The translations under genes were made by a program, and so were the position numbers. From NCBI GenBank assembly GCA_023134935.1, contig JAGLUD010000065.1:1-5999 (forward strand): a stretch of 5,999 nucleotides of DNA. The letters run 5' to 3'. This document shows, piece by piece, positions 1 to 5,040 of this stretch. The notes under the pieces were generated by a model. The model saw only the letters and a program-made list of their open reading frames with translations. It had not been told where the DNA came from and searched no databases. This DNA comes from Paracoccaceae bacterium (GTDB taxonomy: Bacteria > Pseudomonadota > Alphaproteobacteria > Rhodobacterales > Rhodobacteraceae). Position 1 is the first letter of the stretch. Each line of letters opens with the position of its first letter.

Positions 1-511
1 TTATTTTCACACGCAGCAAGGCATATTTTTTTTCCGCAAGCAAAAACAGTAATGGCGCTTTTTCGCGTTCAAAACCCTGCATGCCAACGTCCGTTTGGGT
101 GACATCTGGTATATCAAACACTTGCGTAAGGATTTTGTTAATAACCAGCTTGAAAATCGCGGCATCGGTGTTGGTAACGGGACGATCACCGCTCGCGGCA
201 CGAACCCCGCCCGCCAGATGCGTAACCGCAGTATTAATAAATTGTGAATCAAAGCCGGTCAGCCCGACATCGTCGCCAAAACTGACAATTCCGAACATTC
301 GAGAGGTCATCGCCTCGATCGTTTGGGTGTGTGAACTGATCGTGCGTTCGGATACCTCCGCCACTACTTCGATCTCAAGAAAATCCAGAAAGACCCTAGC
401 CGTTGCCTTTTCGATATTCTTTATCATCGAGTTCTGCAACGAGGCCTTCGCCTGCCGCGCAGCCGCCGCTTTGATTTTCCGCCTTAGGATGTTTGTATTG
501 GAACCCGACAA
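1..511 (-). CDS. FliM/FliN-family flagellar motor switch-like protein (C-terminus beyond window)
   Basis: Open frame of 170 codons from a TTG at 511 to the window edge. The N-terminus reads MSGSNTNILRRKIKAAAARQ, and the NILRRK stretch followed by an Ala/Arg/Lys-rich helix resembles the start of a FliM/FliN-type protein common in Rhodobacterales. The middle has a VGLTGFDSQFINTAVTHLAGG segment, then RPVTNTDAAIFKLVINKIL, matching the family's pattern of a small acidic/hydrophobic domain followed by an R-P-x-T-x-T-D-A-A helix. Proteins of this family sit at the cytoplasmic switch ring or are divergent relatives of it. TTG is preferred because upstream in frame there is a TGA, no ATG or GTG lies nearby, the next ATG (residue 29) would cut off the conserved LRRK start, and AAGGCGG lies 7 nt upstream. 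The family call is from memory of sequence patterns. The C-terminal SpoA-like domain, which would settle it, is not in the window. Confidence 0.62.
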   Translation of the reverse strand, partial: MSGSNTNILRRKIKAAAARQAKASLQNSMIKNIEKATARVFLDFLEIEVVAEVSERTISSHTQTIEAMTSRMFGIVSFGDDVGLTGFDSQFINTAVTHLAGGVRAASGDRPVTNTDAAIFKLVINKILTQVFDIPDVTQTDVGMQGFEREKAPLLFLLAEKKYALLRVKI

Positions 512-513
512 AA

Positions 514-549
514 CAAAACCGCCTTTTCAATTAGAACAAGGCGGTTTTG
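514..549 (-). terminator. Rho-independent terminator after the 92-residue exported protein gene
   Basis: A perfect 12-bp inverted repeat (left arm 514-525 CAAAACCGCCTT, right arm 538-549) with a 12-nt loop. Read on the minus strand the stem is followed by TTTTG, and it comes 22 nt after the stop codon at 572-574. The 3' arm on the minus strand contains AAGGCGG, which is also the only good Shine-Dalgarno candidate for the TTG-start gene at 511, so the hairpin may also affect translation of that gene. Confidence 0.75.
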
Positions 550-571
550 GCAGAAAAAGATTTATAGGTGG

Positions 572-850
572 TTAAGGTTCGTCGATAATTTCAACAACCG
601 CGCCCGCGCCGACGAACTGGAAGAAGTACAGCGTTTCTTCGCCGCCTCCGTTCTCGTTCTCTGCACACAGGATATCAAAAGCACGTGGTTCTTCGCGCAT
701 ATCGACGTTCAGGATGTTACCGCATTCAAACCCTTGAAGGTGCAGAAACAACTTCAACCCGCTACGCAATTGTTCTTCGGTATAGGCTGACGCTGTAGAA
801 ACGCTGGACAGCAACACTGCAACAAGCAGAAATATACGGGAGATTTTCAT
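572..850 (-). CDS. Small exported protein of unknown function
   Basis: Predicted 92 residues. ATG at 850 is chosen because GGAG lies 6 nt upstream and translation from it begins directly with a signal peptide (MKISR, hydrophobic run FLLVAVLLSS, then TASA before Tyr23), so cleavage after Ala22 is likely. Longer in-frame starts at 862 and 922 would put polar residues in front of the signal. The mature part is about 70 residues, acidic, with two cysteines (Cys43, Cys62) that could form a disulfide in the periplasm, a helix-like YTEEQLRSGLKLFLHLQGF start and a strand-rich LYFFQFVGAGAVVEII end. I do not recognise the family. Upstream, on the minus strand, TATACA (883-878) is a possible -10, but the -35 is poor. 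The gene is followed by a strong terminator, so it probably forms its own transcript. Confidence 0.7.
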   Translation of the reverse strand: MKISRIFLLVAVLLSSVSTASAYTEEQLRSGLKLFLHLQGFECGNILNVDMREEPRAFDILCAENENGGGEETLYFFQFVGAGAVVEIIDEP

Positions 851-986
851 CGTTAACTCCATAACAAACACATTCGCAGCATGTATACAGTTAGAATGGT
901 GCATTTGGAATTGGCATTGCACGATGATCAGGAAACTGGGCTGTTTCCCGCTTAACGCTGCGCCGATCTTGCCACATTCACGCCTA

Positions 987-1016
987 TTGCAGGGCAGGGG
1001 GAAGGTTCCATATAAG
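987..1016 (+). promoter_or_regulatory. Candidate promoter for the 77-residue gene and matB
   Basis: TTGCAG (987-992), 18-nt spacer, TATAAG (1011-1016). The -10 matches the sigma-70 consensus at 5 of 6 positions and the -35 at the three most important ones. Expected start of transcription is about 1023, giving a leader of about 23 nt before ATG 1046. This is by eye only and the element is not unique. Confidence 0.35.
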
Positions 1017-1045
1017 GTGGCAACGCAACACTTATTAGGTGACCT

Positions 1046-1279
1046 ATGAAATTACTCGACAAGATCCCGTTTCGCACGGCAATCATCATGACAATCTTTC
1101 TTGGGTTGGCGCCGTTTGTGCCTGAACCCCATATTTGGCAGAAACTAAAAATGCTGGTGGCTGGCGATCTGACGCAACCTCTAGACATGTTTGATATGCT
1201 TTTCCACATGGCTCCGGGGCTCATACTTTTAGCCAAGATTTACCGGCATAAAACAGGCGCGGATCAAAGCGAAGGTTAA
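1046..1279 (+). CDS. Small two-helix membrane protein upstream of matB
   Basis: Predicted 77 residues. ATG 1046 follows TTAGGTGACCT, which gives an AGGTG Shine-Dalgarno 4 nt away. Two hydrophobic segments (about residues 11-27, TAIIMTIFLGLAPF, and 49-66, FDMLFHMAPGLILLAKIY) are joined by a VPEPHIWQKLKML linker, and the C-terminus is short and polar (RHKTGADQSEG). My recollection, which I could not check, is that similar short proteins occur in Rhodobacterales and are sometimes labelled as transporter fragments. At 77 residues it cannot be a transporter by itself. It ends 2 nt before matB, and the matB Shine-Dalgarno lies inside its last codons, so the two are almost certainly co-transcribed and probably translationally coupled. 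Function unknown. A role near MatB or in malonate handling is only suggested by position. Confidence 0.8.
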   Translation: MKLLDKIPFRTAIIMTIFLGLAPFVPEPHIWQKLKMLVAGDLTQPLDMFDMLFHMAPGLILLAKIYRHKTGADQSEG

Positions 1280-1281
1280 TA

Positions 1282-2793
1282 ATGTATAAAGACAACCATC
1301 TCGTAGCACAGTTGCGAGCGGCATCTTTTGACCGCGAGATGGATGTTTTTGTGCAAGGGCAGGGTGGTCGCACTTTCGGTGCGTTCTTTGCCAACGCGGA
1401 ACGCTATGCCGCTTTGCTTGCCTCGCGCGGTGTGCAGGCCGGCGACCGCGTTGCGGTGCAGGTTAATAAATCCCTCGAGGCGTTGGAACTTTATGTCGGC
1501 ACGGTGATGGCGGGCGCGGTGTTCTTACCGCTTAATCCCGATTACACGGCATCCGAGGTCGCGTATTTCTTACAAGACGCCACTCCACGCATGTTCGTGC
1601 TCGACCCTTCGCGGAAATCCGAGATGCAATCCGCCGTAGAGACCGCAAACGTCACGCAGGTGATGACGCTGGATGCGACTGGCGGCGGCACACTGAAAGA
1701 CGCAGCTTCGTCGATGCCCGCGGGGTTCGCGCCCGTTCCTCGTACCGCTGACGATCTGGCGGCAATCCTTTATACGTCTGGTACGACTGGCCGTTCCAAA
1801 GGGGCGATGCTGACCCATCGTGCGCTCGCGTCTAATGCCGAGACGTTGGTTGATTACTGGCGGTTTACACCTGACGACGTCTTGATCCACGCACTGCCAA
1901 TCTTTCATACACACGGACTGTTCGTTGCGACAAACGTGGCGCTAATGGCCGGGGCTGCGATGACGTTCCTGCCCAAGTTCAATCTGGATGCGGTATTTGC
2001 AGCAATGCCGAACGCCACAACGTTGATGGGCGTTCCGACGTTCTATACGCGCATGCTCCAAGATCCGCGCCTAACCGTGGATAGCACACGGAATATGCGG
2101 TTGTTCGTATCCGGCTCGGCCCCGTTACTTGCGGAAACACATGAACGATGGACTGAGCGCACGGGGCACAAAATCCTTGAACGTTACGGGATGACCGAAA
2201 CAAACATGAACACCTCCAACCCATACGAGGGAGCGCGGAAACCCGGAACGGTTGGGCTGCCATTACCGGGCGTCGATGTGAAAATCGTAGATAGCGACGG
2301 GGCGGAGCTGGACGTTGACCAGATCGGCTCCATCGAAGTGCGCGGGGATAACGTTTTCGCCGGTTATTGGCAGATGCCAGAAAAAACAGCCGAAGAATTG
2401 CGCGAGGATGGTTGGTTCGTCACCGGTGATTTAGGTGTTCGGGACAGCGACGGGTACATTTCTATCGTCGGGCGTTCAAAGGATTTGATCATATCAGGCG
2501 GCTTTAACGTTTACCCCAAGGAGGTCGAGGCCGTTATCGATGACCTGCCAAATGTGCTGGAAAGCGCCGTGATCGGCCTGCCGCACAAGGACTTCGGTGA
2601 AGCGGTCGTGGCGGTTGTCGTGGCGAGTGATCCTGCCTTAACGATTGAGGCAATTAGCGTGGCGACATCCGATAAACTCGCACGGTTCAAATGTCCCAAA
2701 ATCGTTCTGATCGTTGAAGCGTTACCGCGCAACACTATGGGGAAAGTTCAGAAAAAAGCCCTGCGCGAGAAATACGAAAACCTGTTCCGCTAA
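1282..2793 (+). CDS. matB: Malonyl-CoA synthetase (malonate--CoA ligase)
   Basis: Predicted 503 residues, a full-length member of the ANL adenylating superfamily. It activates malonate with ATP to malonyl-AMP and then forms malonyl-CoA in the cytoplasm, for fatty acid synthesis or malonate use. Seen in order: the P-loop TSGTTGRSKG (165-174), ALPIFHTHGLF (204-214), the MatB-like LMGVPTFYTRML (248-259), SGSAPL (277-282), the ERYGMTET motif (300-307), TGDL (381-384), the hinge GRSKDLIISGGFNVYP (397-412), and the C-terminal PRNTMGKVQKKAL with the catalytic lysine at residue 488. Length and lysine position agree with characterised bacterial MatB as I recall it. All key residues are present, so it looks active. 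The start is set by GAAGG 6 nt upstream. No malonyl-CoA decarboxylase or malonate transporter gene is in the window. A related acyl-CoA ligase specificity is possible but less likely. Confidence 0.9.
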   Translation: MYKDNHLVAQLRAASFDREMDVFVQGQGGRTFGAFFANAERYAALLASRGVQAGDRVAVQVNKSLEALELYVGTVMAGAVFLPLNPDYTASEVAYFLQDATPRMFVLDPSRKSEMQSAVETANVTQVMTLDATGGGTLKDAASSMPAGFAPVPRTADDLAAILYTSGTTGRSKGAMLTHRALASNAETLVDYWRFTPDDVLIHALPIFHTHGLFVATNVALMAGAAMTFLPKFNLDAVFAAMPNATTLMGVPTFYTRMLQDPRLTVDSTRNMRLFVSGSAPLLAETHERWTERTGHKILERYGMTETNMNTSNPYEGARKPGTVGLPLPGVDVKIVDSDGAELDVDQIGSIEVRGDNVFAGYWQMPEKTAEELREDGWFVTGDLGVRDSDGYISIVGRSKDLIISGGFNVYPKEVEAVIDDLPNVLESAVIGLPHKDFGEAVVAVVVASDPALTIEAISVATSDKLARFKCPKIVLIVEALPRNTMGKVQKKALREKYENLFR

Positions 2794-2802
2794 ACTAGCC
2801 GC

Positions 2803-3672
2803 CTAACTCCAGCGATTGTGCAACCAGTACCATTGCCCCGGATTCCGCCTCACCTGCGCCGTCAGGCTGTCATTGGCCGCTTGGGTCATCGTCGTCGTAT
2901 CCGTATGTGGGATTGGCGCCTCAAAGACGATATCCACGTGGAGCGAGCCCTCCCGCCGTGTCCCGTAAACCGGAACCATCGGCAGGTTGTACTTCAATGC
3001 AATGCTCGCCGCTGCGGTGGACGTTAGGGCCGGTTGCCCGATGAAATCCAGTGCTTCGCCTTGCCCAAATCTTTGATCTAGCAAAATCGCCACCATGCCG
3101 CCTGCGCGAACGTGTCGGACCATTTCGGTAGTGCCGCGCCGCCCGCTGGGGAAGGCGGGTTTACCCGCGTGTTCGATCTGAGGCACGAAAATACGGTCAA
3201 AGTAATGGTTGTTGCTGGGCCGATAGATCGCGCCAACCTCCATTCCTTCGGATTTAAGGTAATGTCGCGCCGCGTCCCATTGCCCGTAATGCCCGGACAC
3301 AATGATCGCGCCAGTACCCGCAGCTGCTGCATCGCGCAAAACCTGCAATCCAACGCCAGAAGCGTGTCGCAACTCTGGAAACTTCTCGCTGACGTTGTTG
3401 TTAAGGATTTCCACGAACGAGCGACCAAAGTTGGCGCCAACGGCCTTGGTAATCTGTCGAACTTCGTTTGACGTCAGGTCGGGGTGAATTTTACGTAAGT
3501 TGTCTTCGATCCGCTGCCGTGAAGTTTGCACGTTGGCAATTAGCGTGCCCAGAAACGCCCCGCCATACTTAACGCGCTGCTTGAACGGGAAAACCTTCAG
3601 GACACCCAAAAACATCCGCACCAGCGCATACTCGACACCGTATCGAAGGTTTCTTGAGCGTATCTTAGGCAT
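2803..3672 (-). CDS. Lipid A biosynthesis acyltransferase, LpxL/HtrB family
   Basis: Predicted 289 residues, close to the family's usual 290-310. These inner-membrane enzymes move an acyl chain from acyl-ACP (or acyl-CoA) onto Kdo-lipid A on the cytoplasmic face. Visible features: an N-terminal hydrophobic stretch (about 15-48) that would anchor it, the HX4D catalytic motif as GHYGQWD (His128, Asp133), the YRPSNN block (150-155) with Asp159 following, FPSGRRG (174-180), LLDQRFG (197-203), the ALKYNLPMVPVYGTR strand-helix region (225-239) and a C-terminal GQWYWLHNRW (279-288) typical of the family. The start at 3672 has only a weak Shine-Dalgarno (GAGAA). It is convergent with matB, with 9 nt between the stop codons, and lies downstream of infC but beyond that gene's terminator. 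Which acyl chain it adds cannot be told. An ornithine-lipid or other lysophospholipid substrate is a weaker alternative. Confidence 0.85.
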   Translation of the reverse strand: MPKIRSRNLRYGVEYALVRMFLGVLKVFPFKQRVKYGGAFLGTLIANVQTSRQRIEDNLRKIHPDLTSNEVRQITKAVGANFGRSFVEILNNNVSEKFPELRHASGVGLQVLRDAAAAGTGAIIVSGHYGQWDAARHYLKSEGMEVGAIYRPSNNHYFDRIFVPQIEHAGKPAFPSGRRGTTEMVRHVRAGGMVAILLDQRFGQGEALDFIGQPALTSTAAASIALKYNLPMVPVYGTRREGSLHVDIVFEAPIPHTDTTTMTQAANDSLTAQVRRNPGQWYWLHNRWS

Positions 3673-3716
3673 TCAAGGTTCTCATTCCTGCGGTGTGACA
3701 ACGGGCGAGTAGGCAT

Positions 3717-3745
3717 AAAAAAGGCGGGCACTGACGCCCGCCTTT
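3717..3745 (-). terminator. Rho-independent terminator of infC
   Basis: Perfect 10-bp inverted repeat (3720-3729 and 3736-3745, core GGCGGGC/GCCCGCC) with a 6-nt loop. On the minus strand it ends in six T (3722-3717), and it begins 13 nt after the infC stop. A textbook intrinsic terminator. Confidence 0.9.
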
Positions 3746-3758
3746 GAATTCTGGACGA

Positions 3759-4307
3759 TTATTGCTGTTTAAGCGGGTTAATCATCATCACCATCTGGCG
3801 ACCTTCCATCTTGGGCATCATATCGATTTTGCCCAGCTCCGTGATGTCGGCGGCGACTCGGAGCAACAATTTGCGACCCAAATCGAGGTGCGCCATTTCA
3901 CGGCCACGGAAACGCAGGGTGACTTTCACCTTGTCGCCGTTTTCAAGAAACTTGAACACGTTGCGCATTTTCACGTCGTAATCATGCGTATCCGTGTTCG
4001 GGCGGAATTTAACTTCCTTAACCTCGATAATCTTTTGTTTTTTGCGCGCTTCGGAGTCACGTTTCTGCTGTTCATACTTGAACTTGCCGAAATCCATGAT
4101 CTTCACGACGGGCGGTTTCGCGTTTGGGGAAATTTCCACCAAATCGAGTCCAACCTCTTGCGCCATCTCCAACCCGGTCGCGGGGGTGACAACGCCTACA
4201 TTTTCGCCTTCGGCGCCAATTAGTCGGATTTCTGCGGATGTAATGCGTTCATTAACGCGGGGTCCGGTGTCGCGCTGCGGTGGCGCGTTATGAGGTCTAC
4301 GGGCTAT
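3759..4307 (-). CDS. infC: Translation initiation factor IF-3, with an apparent ATA start codon
   Basis: Predicted 182 residues, the normal IF-3 length. IF-3 binds the 30S subunit, keeps it apart from 50S and checks start codon and initiator tRNA pairing. The N-domain shows [20 protein letters not shown] (18-37) and [20 protein letters not shown]. The basic linker is [18 protein letters not shown]. The C-domain shows [40 protein letters not shown] and [11 protein letters not shown]. The frame is open upstream only to a TAG two codons before an ATA (4307-4305). Between them there is no ATG, GTG or TTG, and homologues in this order begin ARRPHNAPP right after the initiator, exactly where ATA sits. 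The only upstream purine-rich site, AAAGGA, is 10 nt away. Rare starts are usual for infC (AUU in E. coli) and permit autoregulation by IF-3. A start at the internal TTG (4172) would delete a third of the N-domain and is rejected. Confidence 0.93.
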   Translation of the reverse strand: MARRPHNAPPQRDTGPRVNERITSAEIRLIGAEGENVGVVTPATGLEMAQEVGLDLVEISPNAKPPVVKIMDFGKFKYEQQKRDSEARKKQKIIEVKEVKFRPNTDTHDYDVKMRNVFKFLENGDKVKVTLRFRGREMAHLDLGRKLLLRVAADITELGKIDMMPKMEGRQMVMMINPLKQQ

Positions 4308-4369
4308 GGCCTAAGAGTCCTTTTGTCATTTTTATCGATCGCTACGGGATTCCGCCGCGATATAGGATA

Positions 4370-4409
4370 AGTGTATAATAATGAAGCGCGCGTCAATAGT
4401 TACCGTCAA
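4370..4409 (-). promoter_or_regulatory. infC: Candidate infC promoter with tandem TTGACG
   Basis: On the minus strand TTGACG occurs twice, 13 nt apart (4409-4404 and 4396-4391). The second is followed after 15 nt by TACACT (4375-4370), with overlapping TATACA and TATTAT just upstream. TTGACG matches the -35 consensus at 5 of 6 positions. The -10 choice is uncertain because none of the candidates has the ideal 17-nt spacing. Transcription would start near 4363, giving an infC leader of about 55 nt. Confidence 0.4.
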
Positions 4410-4448
4410 AATAAGCGTGTTTTTAGCACAATTGATTTAAACCGTGCG

Positions 4449-4464
4449 TTAATAAACTTTTAAC
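4449..4464 (+). promoter_or_regulatory. CtrA-type binding box, TTAA-N7-TTAAC
   Basis: TTAA (4449-4452), seven bases, then TTAAC (4460-4464): a complete match to the CtrA box known from Caulobacter and other Alphaproteobacteria. A further TTAA at 4437-4440 lies 8 nt upstream. In CtrA-activated promoters the right half overlaps the -35. Here CACAAT (4482-4487), 16 nt after TTAACC, could be the -10, so a plus-strand transcript would begin near 4494. Being palindrome-like, the site could also act on infC, about 53 nt upstream of that gene's -35. Confidence 0.45.
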
Positions 4465-4548
4465 CCTTTGGCCTAAATCATCACAATTGGATCGAACTAT
4501 AGCCATATTTGATTGATATTTTACAATTAACCACCGTTTGACGGGATT

Positions 4549-4616
4549 ATGTGTTACTAGTTACGGATGAAGCCCGCCGATTCTTCGGGTTTTTGGTGTA
4601 ACATTATGTAACGTAT
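4549..4616 (+). repeat. GTTAC/GTAAC repeats enclosing a terminator-like hairpin
   Basis: GTTAC occurs at 4553-4557 and 4560-4564 in direct orientation, and its complement GTAAC at 4598-4602 and 4608-4612. The inner pair and the outer pair can each base-pair across the hairpin at 4570-4592. The outer stem extends to 4549-4557 with 4608-4616 if two G-T wobbles are allowed. This could be a nested RNA structure or a set of protein binding sites. Confidence 0.4.
4570..4594 (+). terminator. Plus-strand terminator-like hairpin without an upstream gene
   Basis: AAGCCCG (4570-4576) pairs with CGGGTTT (4586-4592) over a 9-nt loop, with one G-T pair, and the T run continues to 4594. An alternative inner stem CCGA/TCGG (4577-4580 with 4585-4588) competes with it. 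The minus strand lacks a T run after the stem, so the orientation is plus. The nearest upstream gene, infC, is divergent. The hairpin therefore ends either a short RNA made from this intergenic region or a leader in front of the gene at 4635. Confidence 0.5.
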
Positions 4617-4634
4617 CAAGTATTGAGGCGCAGT

Positions 4635-4808
4635 ATGGCTTTTGAAATGAAAACGACCTTGGCTCTAATCAGCTTTTTGGTCATCGGATTCCTGATTTAC
4701 CCAATGGTTTCGACAACGCAGTGGGATAAACTTGAGTTCAACTCACGTCGATTTGAAATTGCTGCATCATCGGCTCCGCTGGATTGGCGTGCGTTAATAT
4801 CGGATTAA
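4635..4808 (+). CDS. Small single-pass membrane protein of unknown function
   Basis: Predicted 57 residues. ATG 4635 is preferred over an in-frame TTG at 4623 because GAGG lies 6 nt before it. Residues 6-24 (KTTLALISFLVIGFLIYPM) form one hydrophobic helix with a short charged N-terminus. The rest (TTQWDKLEFNSRRFEIAASS...) is a polar tail of about 30 residues with two tryptophans. It could equally be an uncleaved signal anchor. I recognise no family. It stands alone: a terminator-like hairpin lies 40 nt upstream, and only a weak CGGG/CCCG hairpin (4819-4832) follows. A CtrA box lies about 170 nt upstream. The frame is short, so it may not be translated, but the Shine-Dalgarno and the clear helix argue that it is real. 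Confidence 0.55.
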   Translation: MAFEMKTTLALISFLVIGFLIYPMVSTTQWDKLEFNSRRFEIAASSAPLDWRALISD

Positions 4809-4877
4809 TAATACAAGCCGGGTTTTGCCCCGACCTGTTTGCTTTACCCTGAAGGCATTTGCTTGCCTACTAAAGCT

Positions 4878-4905
4878 TTGACTCCTAAGAACATTAATAT
4901 ATCCT
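4878..4905 (+). promoter_or_regulatory. Candidate promoter for the Gly/Asn-rich secreted protein
   Basis: TTGACT (4878-4883), 16-nt spacer, TATCCT (4900-4905). The -10 overlaps an inverted repeat TATCC-TAAAT-GGATA (4900-4914) that could be an operator. The leader to ATG 5041 would be about 130 nt. Within 4809-5040 there is no convincing gene. Besides this promoter it holds only the 4940-4972 repeats and a weak hairpin at 4819-4832. Confidence 0.4.
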
Positions 4906-4939
4906 AAATGGATAGTATTGTGATTCGTAGCAATTTTAC

Positions 4940-4972
4940 CTGTACGAACGTAGTAAGTCTAACTGTACAAAC
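4940..4972 (+). repeat. Direct repeat CTGTACRAAC, 23-bp period
   Basis: CTGTACGAAC (4940-4949) and CTGTACAAAC (4963-4972) differ at one position and are spaced 23 bp apart, about two turns of the helix. The first copy overlaps a short inverted repeat, TACG-AA-CGTA (4943-4952). They lie between the candidate promoter and the gene at 5041, as expected for a regulator binding site. The regulator is unknown. Confidence 0.4.
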
Positions 4973-5040
4973 AATGCTTAATTTAAACACAACTTATTGC
5001 GTATTTGCGGTGGGCGATTTCGCTGAACTAGGGTAAGAAA

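Larger units (their letters stand above)
4308..4634. other. Divergent intergenic region between infC and the 57-residue gene
   Basis: 327 nt, AT-rich, with no convincing long coding frame. It holds the infC leader and promoter (minus strand, 4308-4409), a CtrA-type box (4449-4464), a plus-strand terminator-like hairpin with no gene before it (4570-4594) and GTTAC/GTAAC repeats around that hairpin. The number of separate signals is high for a gap of this size. Confidence 0.7.

Noticed and set aside
81..575. Plus-strand 164-codon frame
   Set aside because: It lies opposite the FliM/FliN-like minus-strand gene and its terminator, has an unnatural composition with no domain or Shine-Dalgarno, and runs through the terminator hairpin.
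931..948. Inverted repeat GGAAAC-N6-GTTTCC
   Set aside because: Only 6 bp with no T run on either strand. It lies between divergent genes, where no terminator is needed, and could be chance.
3744..4223. Plus-strand 159-codon frame, His/Phe-rich
   Set aside because: It is the antisense shadow of infC, overlaps the infC terminator, and has no independent support.
4297..4329. Programmed frameshift from ATG 4329 into infC
   Set aside because: The ATG frame is offset by one base, but there is no slippery sequence or stimulatory structure, and the ATA codon aligns with the family's initiator, so frameshifting is not needed.
4819..4832. Possible terminator after the 57-residue gene
   Set aside because: The CGGG/CCCG stem is only 4 bp with a poor T tract, too weak to list as a terminator.
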